NCBI RefSeq assembly: GCF_002156875.1
Contig: NZ_NCSY01000007.1
Location: forward strand, 62,001-126,000
Reading direction: 5' to 3'
Length of the DNA: 64,000 bases
From: Bacillus sp. EAC
Lineage (GTDB): Bacteria > Bacillota > Bacilli > Bacillales > Bacillaceae_G
This document shows, piece by piece, positions 1-8,923 of this stretch (within the stretch, counting starts at the first letter, position 1; each line of letters opens with the position of its first letter). Position numbers and translations under genes: made by a program. The notes beneath the pieces are model-generated. The model had not been told where the DNA came from. It saw only the letters and a list, made by a program, of their open reading frames with translations, and did no database searches.

Positions 1-155
1 GAAGAGTAGTCATACGATGTGAATCAAGTAATGTTAAAAGTCGGGCGATACCTGAGAAATTAGGGTATGAATTAGAAGGTATATTACGAAATGAACATTT
101 TTCTGCGGATGGCAAAAAACTTACTGATATTTGTGTCTATGCAAAAATTCAATAG
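1..155 (+). CDS. GNAT N-acetyltransferase, C-terminal fragment (cut by window start)
   Basis: The frame starting at base 3 is open from the window edge to TAG at 153-155 and encodes about 50 residues. They include RCESSN, IPEKLG, LEGILRN and DGKKLTD, the acetyl-CoA-binding and C-terminal part of a RimJ/RimL-type GNAT acetyltransferase. It is nearly identical to the C-terminus of the complete GNAT at 48806-49366, so the two are recent paralogues. The 5' part lies outside the window. A repeat head follows 21 bases after the stop. Confidence 0.8.
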   Translation, partial: RVVIRCESSNVKSRAIPEKLGYELEGILRNEHFSADGKKLTDICVYAKIQ

Positions 156-173
156 CTATTCATCAAAACCTTA

Positions 174-202
174 ATAAACTAACGAGCGCGTTAGTTGAAC
201 AA
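174..202 (+). repeat. HTT repeat, head only
   Basis: Palindromic head with core CTAACGAGCGCGTTAG just after the GNAT fragment. No clear terminator hairpin or tail follows, so this is a truncated copy of the dispersed element. Confidence 0.75.
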
Positions 203-360
203 CGAAAAAAATAATATTCTTTAACTAATTCTTTTTTAGAGGTTGATTAAGTCCAGATAACTTAGAATTATATAATAGCTTACAAAAATAACCATGAATA
301 CAAATAAGGAACCATTGTTTTATAAGTATTATTGTACCTATATTGGAAATATTAATCATT

Positions 361-1830
361 ATGATGAATCGAGATATAGATAATTTAACGATTAGCTTAC
401 ATAACAATATAAAGATAATAAGTGAGAAATTAAATAATCCTTCTGATTTAATTATTCGGCATATAAAAATAGGAGGTAATGACAAGCACGATGCCGCACT
501 TGTTTTTCTACATGGAATTACGAATACAGAATTCATTCAAAATTGTATTATCAAGCCTCTTTTAGAAATAACTGAAACTGTAAATGAGGATTTTATAGAA
601 GACTTAGCTTACCATACTATCCAATCGAGTATCGTTGAAATAATTCTCTCATTTGATACATGCATCCAAGGATTATTAAAAGGAAAAACTCTACTATTAC
701 TCAATGGGCATAACAGTGCTATTCTGGCGGATACCAAGGATTGGAAGCATCGAGCTGTTGAACAAACAAATGCAAATCGATCTGTATTTGGCCCAAACCA
801 AGGTTTCAATGAACAGCTAGAAGTGAATATAAATTTATTAAGAAAAATTGTACAATCCTCTGATCTATGTATTGAAGAAATAAAAATAGGAACTTATACT
901 AAAACCTCAATTGTTATTATTTACTTAAAAGGAAGAGTGGATCAAAAGGTTTTAGTAGAGACAAGAAATCGTATTACTTCTATAGAAGTAGATTACATTA
1001 TAGAGTCAAGAGTAGTTGAAGATGTAATTGAAGGAAAAAAAACGATTTTTCCCTTACTAACCAATACGGAAAGACCCGACCTCGTTGCCTCGAGTTTATA
1101 TGAAGGTCGAGTAGCGATTATGACAGAGGGGACCCCACAATCAATTATTGTACCCACGTTATTTATTCAATGTTTTCAATCAGCTGACGAATATTATATG
1201 AAACTTGGAAGATTTACCAATCGCCTAAGTACATTTATTGCGTTTATTTTAACAATCTTATTACCTGGTTTTTATCTTGCAATCGAAGAATTTCACAAGG
1301 ATTGGGTTTCTCCCAAATTTTCAAAACAGCTATTTTCTAATTCAGATACACTTCCATCAGCAATAATGGAGGTCTTGTTATTATTACTAGTTTTGGAAAT
1401 GATAGTTATTGCATCTGTCCGTGTACCTAAAGATATAGTTATTACATTATCTCTCGTTGGGGCTGTCGTTTTTGGAGAAGCTGCTACTCAAGCGAAATTA
1501 ATACATCCCATTAGTCTTGTAATTGTCGCAATCACATTTATTTCAAATTATGTGATTACCTCTAGAGGGCTTGCTAATCCAGTGTATACTTTGAGGACAA
1601 TATTTATTATATTAGGTTATTTCGTTGGAATTAGTAGTATGGTAATTGGACTTATATTATTGACAATATATATAGCTAGTTTAAAATCAGTGGGGGTTCC
1701 ATATTTAGCACCAATAATTCCTTTTCATCCAAAGGAATTCAAAGATACTTTTTATAGAGGAAATAGCAAAAAATTAATCAATAGTTTGCATGCTTATCCA
1801 CACGAAGATGAAAAAAACAATAAAAATTAA
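361..1830 (+). CDS. GerA-family spore germination protein (orphan GerAA-type subunit)
   Basis: GerA-family (PF03323) germinant receptor A-subunit, which acts in the inner membrane of the spore. The soluble N-terminal half, with the family's GL.EQL-type segment and EGRVAIM..GTP motif, is followed by about five hydrophobic segments and the LAPIIPF..EFKD C-terminal signature. Its length of about 490 residues is normal. An upstream TTG at 343 is in frame, but ATG at 361 or 364 is preferred, with GGAAAT at 345-350 as a weak ribosome-binding site. No gerB or gerC gene adjoins it. It resembles the minus-strand copy at 20227-21693 throughout. Confidence 0.85.
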   Translation: MMNRDIDNLTISLHNNIKIISEKLNNPSDLIIRHIKIGGNDKHDAALVFLHGITNTEFIQNCIIKPLLEITETVNEDFIEDLAYHTIQSSIVEIILSFDTCIQGLLKGKTLLLLNGHNSAILADTKDWKHRAVEQTNANRSVFGPNQGFNEQLEVNINLLRKIVQSSDLCIEEIKIGTYTKTSIVIIYLKGRVDQKVLVETRNRITSIEVDYIIESRVVEDVIEGKKTIFPLLTNTERPDLVASSLYEGRVAIMTEGTPQSIIVPTLFIQCFQSADEYYMKLGRFTNRLSTFIAFILTILLPGFYLAIEEFHKDWVSPKFSKQLFSNSDTLPSAIMEVLLLLLVLEMIVIASVRVPKDIVITLSLVGAVVFGEAATQAKLIHPISLVIVAITFISNYVITSRGLANPVYTLRTIFIILGYFVGISSMVIGLILLTIYIASLKSVGVPYLAPIIPFHPKEFKDTFYRGNSKKLINSLHAYPHEDEKNNKN

Positions 1831-1840
1831 ACGTGAGTAA

Positions 1841-1879
1841 AACATCCCTGTATCTAATTAAGATTACAGGGATGTTTTA
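1841..1879 (+). terminator. Rho-independent terminator after gerA-like gene
   Basis: Inverted repeat ACATCCCTGTA...TACAGGGATGT followed by TTTTAT, 11 bases after the stop codon of the GerA gene. Confidence 0.85.
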
Positions 1880-1957
1880 TTAGTCTTTGTTAAAATTTAT
1901 CTTTATTGATTTTCAATAAATGAAAAACCACAAAAATTATAATTTTTACTTACTGTT

Positions 1958-2047
1958 ATTCAACTAACGAGCGCGTTAGTTGAATATCATGAAGGTCTGT
2001 TTCGACAGATCTTTTTATTGTGCTTACTGGCAGTATAGATGAACAAG
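1958..2047 (+). repeat. HTT repeat, complete
   Basis: Head with core CTAACGAGCGCGTTAG (1962-1981), spacer ATATCATG, terminator stem AGGTCTGTTTCGACAGATCT plus T-run, and tail TTACTGGCAGTATAGATGAAC. This is a good reference copy for the three-part structure. Confidence 0.9.
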
Positions 2048-2181
2048 AAGTTGTTTTGACTCAATACCTAAAGAGGAATTCTGACATGAATACTTGAAAA
2101 ATATAATAGGAATGAACACTAAAGGGCAGAAGAAGATGTTAGTTTATTTTTTTAAAAAGATACTTTGAGGAGAGAAAAACA

Positions 2182-2898
2182 ATGGAAGAGTCTATATACG
2201 ATCAAATGAATAAATGGGATAAAGATGATGATTTTTTTGTGGAACTAATAAAAAAATTAAATCCCAAGTCAATTGTAGACTTAGGTTGTGGTACTGGTAG
2301 ACTGACTATTTTCTTGGCAAATAAAGGTTATAGAGTAGTGGGGATTGACCCTGATATTAAGTCTATAGAAACTGCTAAACAAAAGGACGAATTTCAATTG
2401 GTTAAGTGGAAAATTGGTACCTCAGAAGACATTTGCTTCTCAACTTTTGATGTAGTTACAATGACATCCAATGTAGTACAAATATTTATAAATGATATTG
2501 ACTGGAATAAAACATTGATAAATATTTATAATTCATTAAATATTGGTGGTTATTTAATATTTGATACAAGAAATCCCTTACAACGCCCTTGGGAAAGCTG
2601 GACGAAAGAACAAACACAAAAAGTTATTATCGACCCATTAACGGGAGAACATATTACGGTTTGGCATCAATATATAGAGGTTATTCATCCTCTGGTGAAA
2701 TATCGTACAATTTTTGAAGATAGAAACTTACAGAGTAAAATTGAAGAAGATGTGTTAATTTTCAGATCAAAAGAAAAGGTAATTGAAGATTTAAAAAATG
2801 TTGGTTTTGATGAAATAAAGGTATATGGAGATTGGGTGTTTGAAGATGCTCAAGAAAATGTAAAATCATATATTTTTGTAGCTCATAAGACACCTTAG
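2182..2898 (+). CDS. Class I SAM-dependent methyltransferase
   Basis: 238 residues. Motif I VDLGCGTGRL at residues 32-41 and the acidic GIDPD after strand 2 (about 54-58) define the S-adenosylmethionine-binding Rossmann fold. The remainder fits small Methyltransf_11/25-type enzymes. The methyl acceptor cannot be deduced. GAGGAGAG at 2167-2174 is a strong ribosome-binding site. It is a single-gene unit between two HTT repeats. Confidence 0.85.
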   Translation: MEESIYDQMNKWDKDDDFFVELIKKLNPKSIVDLGCGTGRLTIFLANKGYRVVGIDPDIKSIETAKQKDEFQLVKWKIGTSEDICFSTFDVVTMTSNVVQIFINDIDWNKTLINIYNSLNIGGYLIFDTRNPLQRPWESWTKEQTQKVIIDPLTGEHITVWHQYIEVIHPLVKYRTIFEDRNLQSKIEEDVLIFRSKEKVIEDLKNVGFDEIKVYGDWVFEDAQENVKSYIFVAHKTP

Positions 2899-2965
2899 TT
2901 AAGGATGTTAACAACGAGGGGATTCATCCACGAAGAGAAATTGCTCTTATTGTTATAGTTCTTTT

Positions 2966-3044
2966 TAAACTAATGAGCGCGTTAGTTGAAGATCATTGCA
3001 GCCAAGGGCTGCTATTTTTATTTAAGTTTTAGGCAGTTTAGTTA
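2966..3044 (+). repeat. HTT repeat, complete
   Basis: Head with core CTAATGAGCGCGTTAG, GATCAT spacer, terminator stem GCAGCC..GGCTGC plus T-run, and tail TTTTAGGCAGTTTAGTT. It lies about 70 bases downstream of the methyltransferase gene. Confidence 0.85.
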
Positions 3045-3164
3045 TAATAAATAAAGGGTTATACCTGTCACTCAAAGGTTGCACACTAGTGCAACTATAA
3101 CTAGCTTTACTATAAATAATTAGTTTCATAATATTATTAAGTATGGAAAGGCGATGAACTTATT

Positions 3165-3620
3165 ATGATTTTTAGCGAACGATTAAAAAAAGAAAGAGAA
3201 AAAAGAAATTTGTCACAAAATGAACTTGCAGAAAAGCTTCATGTGAGTCGCCAATCTGTTTCTAAATGGGAGACGGGAAAAAACTATCCGAGTATTGAGA
3301 TAATCATTGATTTAAGTGATTTGTTCGGTATCACGATAGATGAATTATTAAGGAGTGACGCGGAATTGAAAGAGAAAGTAATTCAAGATGGTAAACAGCT
3401 GGCTTATCCAAAATGGAAATTGATCTTTGATACTATATTTTTACTAGGAGCATTTTTGTTAGTGGTAAAACTAATAATATTTGGTCTTAACAAATTTGTT
3501 GGTGCAGATATAACGATTTTAGAAAGTTTACCAAATGGTTTGCATAATTTTTTACCGTTAGTATTGATGGTAGTTGGTGGTGTTGGTTCAGATACATTAG
3601 GAAAAAAATATATAGATTAA
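3165..3620 (+). CDS. XRE-family HTH regulator with membrane anchor
   Basis: 151 residues. Residues about 3-60 form a Cro/C1-type helix-turn-helix (SQNELAEKLHVSRQSVSKWE). A linker and two hydrophobic segments (about 85-110 and 130-142) follow, so it is probably membrane-tethered, a layout common in small Bacillus regulators. Start ATG 3165 is preceded by GGAAAGG at 3145-3151. A five-codon ORF (ATG 3153, stop TGA 3165) overlaps the start. Target genes are unknown. Confidence 0.85.
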   Translation: MIFSERLKKEREKRNLSQNELAEKLHVSRQSVSKWETGKNYPSIEIIIDLSDLFGITIDELLRSDAELKEKVIQDGKQLAYPKWKLIFDTIFLLGAFLLVVKLIIFGLNKFVGADITILESLPNGLHNFLPLVLMVVGGVGSDTLGKKYID

Positions 3621-3730
3621 GTGGAAAATTTAGGGGTGATGTTACTGCCGTTATTAATACAAGTGGTGTAGTTGTAGACTTTGATGAAGGATTTTATGGA
3701 ATTGAACCATGGGAAATTATGCTTGAATAA
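3614..3730 (+). pseudogene. C-terminal fragment of an unidentified gene
   Basis: A frame without a start codon, overlapping the end of the XRE gene in another phase, encodes about 38 residues with SGVVVDFDEGFYG and EPWEIMLE before TAA. The compositional bias looks coding, and it stops before the next HTT repeat. I read it as the surviving 3' end of a lost cassette gene; the family is not recognised. Confidence 0.45.
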
Positions 3731-3845
3731 GATTATAAGGATCAACTCACTGTTGTAAATAAACCTTTTAGAAATTGAGCGATATAGGGAAGAAATTATT
3801 ATTTTATAATGATTTCAATTTTCATCAATTAAATTTATATTCTTA

Positions 3846-3932
3846 TTCAACTAACGAGAGCGTTAGTTGAAGATAATTGAGTTGCTTCGGCATCTCTTTT
3901 TTTATTCAAGTAATAGGCAGAATAGTTTAATA
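3846..3932 (+). repeat. HTT repeat, complete
   Basis: Head with core CTAACGAGAGCGTTAG, spacer AGATAATTGA, terminator hairpin GTTGCTTCGGCATCTC plus T-run, and tail AATAGGCAGAATAGTTTAA. Confidence 0.85.
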
Positions 3933-4022
3933 AGAAAAGGGATATTTAAATAATTAGTTGAATAATAAATTAATAGAAACCTCTGCGGAAGAAAAAAGAG
4001 CGAAATAAGGTGGTAAATTAAT

Positions 4023-4160
4023 ATGGATGAAAAATCATATAGAATTGTTAAAACAGTTTGTTTATTAGTAAGCGTTGGTGCTTTATTTTATATAGGAGCA
4101 CAATTAAGTGATATTAAACAATATCTTTCAGATATAGCAAGTTTAATTGTAAACCAGTAA
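4023..4160 (+). CDS. Small single-pass membrane protein (45 aa)
   Basis: ATG 4023 to TAA 4158-4160, 45 codons, with AAGGTGG about ten bases upstream as ribosome-binding site. A hydrophobic segment VCLLVSVGALFYIGA is flanked by charged residues. It stands alone between two HTT repeats, like its neighbours. No family was recognised; coding status rests on the ribosome-binding site, the transmembrane segment and the position. Confidence 0.6.
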   Translation: MDEKSYRIVKTVCLLVSVGALFYIGAQLSDIKQYLSDIASLIVNQ

Positions 4161-4188
4161 AAAAAGACAAGTACATAATAAAGTATCT

Positions 4189-4272
4189 TGTACAACTAAC
4201 GCATGCGTTAGTTTAAGATCCACAGTAACTTTTGTGGCTCTTTTTTTGGAGTGAATGCTAGTTTAGTTGCAT
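4189..4272 (+). repeat. HTT repeat, complete
   Basis: Head with core CTAACGCATGCGTTAG (the CATG subtype), terminator stem CCACAGTAACTTTTGTGG plus T-run, and a diverged tail ATGCTAGTTTAGTTGCA. Confidence 0.85.
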
Positions 4273-4359
4273 ACGGATTGATATACAAACACATGAAATT
4301 TTATGGTAGAATTTTTATATAGTATTAAATGAAAATTAATTTATTAAAGAGGTAGTTTA

Positions 4360-4584
4360 ATGTTAAAAAAATTAGCGAGTGCTGTTCGTATAATTGGATT
4401 GATTTTAGCAGCATTTGCATTAATAACAGGTCGATTTGTAGTAATGCCTTATGTATTATTTTTATTAGGAGTAATGTTTTTAATTATGGGTTTGCAAGAA
4501 AAACAAAAGTCTCTTTATTATCCACAGTTCATTATATCTGGGTTCATTATATTCATTTCTATTTATACTTTTTTATTCAACTAA
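4360..4584 (+). CDS. Small multi-pass membrane protein, DUF3953-like
   Basis: 74 residues with about three hydrophobic segments and the pattern PYVLFLLGVMFLIMGLQE, which resembles the DUF3953 (YczI-type) family. Ribosome-binding site AAAGAGGTAG. The last codons are TTC AAC TAA, and they lie inside the palindromic head of the following HTT repeat, so the repeat supplies the stop codon. Function unknown. Confidence 0.7.
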   Translation: MLKKLASAVRIIGLILAAFALITGRFVVMPYVLFLLGVMFLIMGLQEKQKSLYYPQFIISGFIIFISIYTFLFN

Positions 4585-4662
4585 CGAGCGCGTTAGTTGA
4601 ACATTATGAGGAGTCGCTAACGCGGCTTTTTTTATTGAAGTATAACAGAAAGGATAATAGAA
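4576..4662 (+). repeat. HTT repeat, complete, overlapping a stop codon
   Basis: Head with core CTAACGAGCGCGTTAG begins within the preceding CDS. Terminator hairpin GAGTCGCTAACGCGGC plus T-run, then tail TATAACAGAAAGGATAATAG. Confidence 0.85.
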
Positions 4663-4768
4663 TAAATAATCCTCTAAAAATAATGCACATAAAACTTCTA
4701 CTGATTTGCTCTAAAAAACTTAGGTTTGAATAAAATTAAGTAGAAATTAATTAGAGGAGGTAATATTA

Positions 4769-5239
4769 TTGAATATTATCGATTTGTTACTTTATGAATT
4801 AGAAAATACATATAGTAAGGATGATTGGTATTCACCATTAAAATTAGTAATAAGTGATTTAACTTATGAACAGGCATTATGGAAACCGGAAATCGGTTCA
4901 ATTAACTCGATATGGGAAATTACTGCTCACTTGTTATACTATAAAGAACGATTATTGTTGAGATTAAGAAGAGAAAATGCTGAGTATACTTCAAATAATC
5001 AAGAAACATTTGACATTCTAGGGAATACCCAACAAGATTGGGATTTTCTAGTAAAAAGGATGGAAGAAGTAAACCAATATATATATGATCATATTCAAAA
5101 AATGAGTATTATAGATTTAGAAAATGATACATCTAAACATCCCTTATGGAAACATATAAATGGAGTAATCCGTCATGATGCTCACCATATTGGTCAAATT
5201 ATAATGAACAGAAAATTACAGGGTATATGGTCAAAATAG
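4769..5239 (+). CDS. DinB-family protein
   Basis: 156 residues, four-helix DinB/YfiT-like fold. The expected metal-binding histidines are visible: one in ITAHLLYYKE (about residue 54) and two in RHDAHHIGQI near the C-terminus. DinB-type proteins are putative metal-dependent thiol S-transferases; the substrate is unknown. Start TTG 4769 is chosen because GAGGAGG lies 8-14 bases upstream. Confidence 0.85.
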   Translation: MNIIDLLLYELENTYSKDDWYSPLKLVISDLTYEQALWKPEIGSINSIWEITAHLLYYKERLLLRLRRENAEYTSNNQETFDILGNTQQDWDFLVKRMEEVNQYIYDHIQKMSIIDLENDTSKHPLWKHINGVIRHDAHHIGQIIMNRKLQGIWSK

Positions 5240-5277
5240 AATAAGAAATAAGAGCATCATAATAGAATAATTAACCT

Positions 5278-5334
5278 TGATGGACTATTTCGGTAGTCTA
5301 TTTTTATTGCACTAACTGACGCTTAAGGTTAATA
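5278..5334 (+). repeat. HTT repeat, terminator and tail without a clear head
   Basis: Terminator hairpin GACTATTTCGGTAGTC plus T-run, followed by a tail GCACTAACTGACGC. The head upstream is eroded or missing. It should still terminate the DinB transcript. Confidence 0.6.
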
Positions 5335-5594
5335 AAGAACAAAAGTAATAAACAAATTGAAAATGAATAATTTATAGTAATATGTGTACCGTCTCCTTTA
5401 TAGGGTAAATTCTGAAGTAACGAATTGTGCATTTGAGGATAATTTTGGAAGTATAAAGTTATTCCTAAACAAAAGTGAGGTATAGTCCAATGAATTCTTC
5501 ATTAGTTAATATGTAAATTTATCAAAGGGGTGAGACCAATGATAAGATAACACTTTCACGCAAAAAAATTCGGAATAGTTCAAAAACATTTTTC
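5335..5594. other. Intergenic, nothing recognised
   Basis: AT-rich stretch between the DinB gene and the DUF1062 gene. I see no convincing ORF, repeat head or hairpin apart from the tail at its left edge. Confidence 0.5.
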
Positions 5595-5606
5595 GAGGTG
5601 AAAGTG

Positions 5607-6260
5607 ATGTGTTTTAAACAAAAATACTCTATGAATGAAAAAAATATAATTACTTGGTCTATAAAGCCGAAGAGCACACCAGTGGTTCTAAGGAACTGTA
5701 ATAAATGCGGAAAAAAAAAGGAATTTTATTGTAGTGAACTTTTTAGAATGAATTCGAATAAACAAAAAATAGATGTATGGTTAATTTATAAATGTAATCA
5801 ATGTGATTCTACATGGAACGTAACTATCTTTTCTCGCATTAACCCTGTAGGTATAGATAAAAGCTTATTTGACAAAATGTCAAGCAATGATAAAGAAACT
5901 GCTTGGAAATATGCCTTCGATACGGAAACACTTAAGAGTAATCAAGCGGAAGCAATTTTTAACATTGATTATATCGCAGAAGGCGAAAACATTGATTTTT
6001 ATAAAAACCTGTCGGAAGAAATATTTATTAACATTGAGTCACAATATAGCTTTAATTTTCGCCTAGACAAGTTACTTAAAGAGAAATTAAATGTTTCAAG
6101 AAAAGTACTTTGGGAGATGATAGAAAAAGGTTTTATATACACAATTCCCGAAGTTAATATAAGAAAGCATAAAATAAAAGATAAACAAATCAAAATTACT
6201 ATTACTTACGATGCACTTAAAATGATTAACTCAATTTTCGCATTTGAAAATCATCAATAA
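5607..6260 (+). CDS. DUF1062 domain-containing protein
   Basis: About 217 residues. The N-terminal third carries two CxxC pairs (CNKCGKKKEF, CNQCDSTWNV), a zinc-ribbon-like feature of DUF1062 proteins. The C-terminal part (EKLNVSRKVLWEMIEKG) looks S4/HTH-like and may bind nucleic acid. An in-frame GTG exists at 5598, but GAGGTG at 5595-5600 spaces correctly to ATG 5607. Function unknown. Confidence 0.8.
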   Translation: MCFKQKYSMNEKNIITWSIKPKSTPVVLRNCNKCGKKKEFYCSELFRMNSNKQKIDVWLIYKCNQCDSTWNVTIFSRINPVGIDKSLFDKMSSNDKETAWKYAFDTETLKSNQAEAIFNIDYIAEGENIDFYKNLSEEIFINIESQYSFNFRLDKLLKEKLNVSRKVLWEMIEKGFIYTIPEVNIRKHKIKDKQIKITITYDALKMINSIFAFENHQ

Positions 6261-6356
6261 ACATCCCTTTCTTTGATTGTGGGGGGCATTGATCATTGTC
6301 TTTAAGTTTATCTTGAAATTGAGTATTCCGCTAAAGGGAGCTTTAATGAATTAACT

Positions 6357-6402
6357 AAAGCCTAATTTCTCACTATAATACGGAGAAATTAGGCTTTTTT
6401 AT
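6357..6402 (+). terminator. Rho-independent terminator
   Basis: Perfect stem AAAGCCTAATTTCT / AGAAATTAGGCTTT followed by TTTTTTA. Unlike most genes here, the DUF1062 gene ends with an ordinary terminator and not an HTT repeat. Confidence 0.9.
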
Positions 6403-6477
6403 AGTTAGATTTTCCTAAACGTTGTAAATCCACATTTTCCTAACGCTACCCTAGAAGTAATTAAGGAGGGGAAACCT

Positions 6478-6914
6478 TTGCTTTATCATAAATTATCTAA
6501 AAAAGAAAAATATATTAGAGTAAAAAATTTTGGCCAATGTATATAATTGCCTTGGCATCAAATCCTATTGAACAAATTAAATCGGAACTACCTGGTTGTA
6601 TTACTGATGATTTTTTAATTATCGTTGAGTCATACTATAAAGATTTTCTAACTGTTAATTCCATTAATCTAGCTAAAAAACAGTTATTTCTATTGAGTGA
6701 AATAGATAAAAATTCCGATAATATGAGCACCGATCCTTTATTTATTTCTTGTGAAGAGGAAATTGAAGAAAGTGATTTGAAAAAAATTTTAGAATCAGAT
6801 GAATGGAATACAATTAGAAGAATTTCGCGTGAATTTCTTGACTCAATGAATTGGGATTTGAAAGAATTATCACAGTTCAAGCAAACTGGTGAAAATGTTT
6901 GTCGTAAAGAATAG
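6478..6914 (+). pseudogene. Hypothetical gene with probable frameshift near 6528
   Basis: The only good ribosome-binding site (AAGGAGGGG, 6462-6470) points to TTG 6478. That frame gives MLYHKLSKKEKYIRVKNF and then stops at 6547 after the short T-run TTTTGG. The long frame continuing to 6914 starts at ATG 6537 with no ribosome-binding site. Adding one T at the T-run joins the two frames into one protein of about 146 residues (...KNFWPMYIIALA). The protein is acidic at its C-terminus and not recognised. It could be a sequencing slip or a real inactivation. Confidence 0.6.
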
Positions 6915-6931
6915 TAATGAATGTAAATCTT

Positions 6932-7017
6932 GTTCAACTAACGAGAGCGTTAGTTGGATAACTTGAGCCACTTATGTGGCTCTTTTTTTTATAAAAGTAG
7001 ATTACAGTATAGAACAA
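6932..7017 (+). repeat. HTT repeat, complete
   Basis: Head with core CTAACGAGAGCGTTAG, terminator stem GAGCCACTTATGTGGCTC plus T-run, tail GATTACAGTATAGAACAA. Confidence 0.85.
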
Positions 7018-7144
7018 AAAGAATGTGCTATTTTCATGCTACCAAAGAATGGAAATTCCCCCAATTTACTGAATATAAAAAAATAGGTACACTAAGAACA
7101 TAGAATTCTTTAAGAATTAAATTGTAAAAGGTGAAGGTGATTGT

Positions 7145-7744
7145 GTGATTAATTATAAAGGGGCACCAATAATTGAAACAAAAAGACTTATTTTAAGGGA
7201 AATGGAAATGAATGATGCAAATAGAATGTTTGACTTCATATTCTCAGACCATCGCGTAATGGATAATTTAATCAAAGGACCACATAAAACGATTTCCGAA
7301 ACAATCAATCGACTGACTGAAATTACTAAACAATATGAAAGTGAAAAGTTTTGTTATTGGGGAATTGTCCTAAAGGAAAGTAGTGAATTAATCGGAACGA
7401 TTGACCTTTATAATATCAATGAAGATACCGAAAATTGTGAGGTCGGTTACGACTTAGGCTTTAATTGGTGGAATCAGGGCTATGGAACAGAAGCTTTACA
7501 AGCAGTTGTTGATTTTGCATTTCGCTTTATGAATATTCATAAGATATCGGCAACACATGGTATCGATAACCCTGCTTCGGGTAAAATTCTGTCAAAAGTA
7601 GGAATGGAGCGAGAAGGCATTATTAGACATATGGTTCGAAAAGATAATCAATACAAGGATTGTGGAATTTATGGTATTCTCCAACAAGACTACCTACAAA
7701 AGAATTTATCTAATCAAATATCAATATTAAACGATATAGAATGA
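7145..7744 (+). CDS. GNAT N-acetyltransferase (RimJ/RimL type)
   Basis: 199 residues, Acetyltransf_3 type: ETKRLILREM at the N-terminus, EVGYDLGFNWWNQGYGTEA as motif A for acetyl-CoA binding (about residues 99-117), and the N.AS.KILSKVGMEREG motif B. Start GTG 7145 follows AAAGGTGAAGGTG. It probably acetylates an amino group of a protein, peptide or small molecule; the substrate is unknown. Single-gene unit closed by an HTT repeat. Confidence 0.85.
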   Translation: MINYKGAPIIETKRLILREMEMNDANRMFDFIFSDHRVMDNLIKGPHKTISETINRLTEITKQYESEKFCYWGIVLKESSELIGTIDLYNINEDTENCEVGYDLGFNWWNQGYGTEALQAVVDFAFRFMNIHKISATHGIDNPASGKILSKVGMEREGIIRHMVRKDNQYKDCGIYGILQQDYLQKNLSNQISILNDIE

Positions 7745-7808
7745 ACATTGGACTTTAGTCGGGACTAACTTTTGGTTATTTTAGTTTATTGTGAATTATT
7801 AATTCCTT

Positions 7809-7896
7809 ATTAAACTAACGAGCGCATTAGTTGAAGATCATTAAAGGCTGCTTAGCAGCCTTTTTATTATGCTAATTGGCAGTATAGCTAAATGAT
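7809..7896 (+). repeat. HTT repeat, complete
   Basis: Head with core CTAACGAGCGCATTAG, spacer GATCAT, terminator stem AAGGCTGCTTAGCAGCCTT plus T-run, and tail CTAATTGGCAGTATAGCT. Confidence 0.9.
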
Positions 7897-7943
7897 AGAT
7901 GTTATAATATACACATTATTCCTAGTAGAGATGATGTGAAATA

Positions 7944-8174
7944 ATGGAGTAAGTAATTAAAGAAATATTCTCCCCTTGTAAGCAAAATAAAGTTCAAATT
8001 ATTAAACGGAAGGATAATATTTTTACCATAGAAGTCTATATGTGGCAGGTAGATTGCGGATATGAATATTGGAGTCCTATTAAACAAGGAGTATCTTTAA
8101 TTGATACTGAAGAAAGTGCTATAACAATAGCAATTGAACAGTTTAGAAATAACTCTGGTGAATTTATCAGTTAA
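7944..8174 (+). pseudogene. Small hypothetical gene with premature stop at codon 3
   Basis: ATG GAG TAA at 7944-7952 is in frame with 73 further codons (VIKEIFSPCKQN ... EQFRNNSGEFIS) that run to TAA 8172. The long part has clear coding character (VYMWQVDCGYEYWSPIKQG) but no alternative start near its beginning. One base change (TAA to AAA or GAA) would restore a 76-residue protein. Either inactivated or started at a non-standard codon. Family not recognised. Confidence 0.55.
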
Positions 8175-8175
8175 T

Positions 8176-8202
8176 AATCAATTAACGTATGCGTTAGTTA
8201 AT
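8176..8202 (+). repeat. HTT repeat, head only
   Basis: Head with core TTAACGTATGCGTTAG two bases after the preceding stop codon. No hairpin or tail; the next gene starts 38 bases later. Confidence 0.7.
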
Positions 8203-8239
8203 ACTATTCGGTTTTAAAAACAACAGGAGAGAAAGCAGC

Positions 8240-8704
8240 ATGAATTGGTATATAAAAGTGTTAAAGAATTCTTATGATTTTTCAGGAAGAGCAAGACGTA
8301 AAGAGTATTGGATGTTTACTCTGACCAATACTCTTTTCAATTTTTTAGTAACTGGAGTATTGGTTTCGACAAACGCATCTTTTGTAGTAAATATTGTGGC
8401 AATAATTTATTATGTTTTAATGTTTATTCCAATTTTGTCTGTAAGTATACGAAGACTCCATGATATAGGTAAAAATGGATGGTGGTTGTTGATTAGTGTA
8501 TTGCCATTTATATGGTTCTTACCATTATTTTTACTACCAGTTGCTCAAGTTTTCGGAATTAATATGCAGTATCAGCTGGTCGGGTTAGTTGGTATTTTTG
8601 TCTCTTTACTAACAATAATCTGTTTCATTGTAATGATTACGTTCTTTTGTATTGATAGTCAAAATGGTGGAAACCAGTACGGAGCTAATCCAAAAGGAGA
8701 ATAA
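8240..8704 (+). CDS. DUF805 family membrane protein
   Basis: 154 residues with the DUF805 (YhaH/YhaI) hallmarks: FSGRARRKEYWMF at the N-terminus, the SIRRLHDIGKNGWW central motif after two transmembrane segments, and GGNQYGANPKG at the C-terminus. Four predicted membrane segments. Ribosome-binding site AGGAGAG. Role unknown. Confidence 0.9.
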   Translation: MNWYIKVLKNSYDFSGRARRKEYWMFTLTNTLFNFLVTGVLVSTNASFVVNIVAIIYYVLMFIPILSVSIRRLHDIGKNGWWLLISVLPFIWFLPLFLLPVAQVFGINMQYQLVGLVGIFVSLLTIICFIVMITFFCIDSQNGGNQYGANPKGE

Positions 8705-8770
8705 TCTAATACTACCAACTTTCTTTTTACACCAAAAATAGAAAGTTTTAAACAAAGAAAATATAGAGTG

Positions 8771-8861
8771 TTATTGAACTAACGAGCGCTTTAGTTCAAT
8801 ATCAAGAGTTGCCACAGGTAACTCTTTTTCTTATATAAGCAACTACCAGGATAGATTAAGA
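8771..8861 (+). repeat. HTT repeat, complete
   Basis: Head TGAACTAACGAGCGCTTTAG with its right arm TTCA, terminator stem AGAGTTGCCACAGGTAACTCT plus T-run, tail AACTACCAGGATAGATTAA. Confidence 0.85.
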
Positions 8862-8923
8862 GTAAGATAGAATATATATATAAATAATTTGAAAAGTAGA
8901 ATTTAATTTATGGAGGCAATAAA

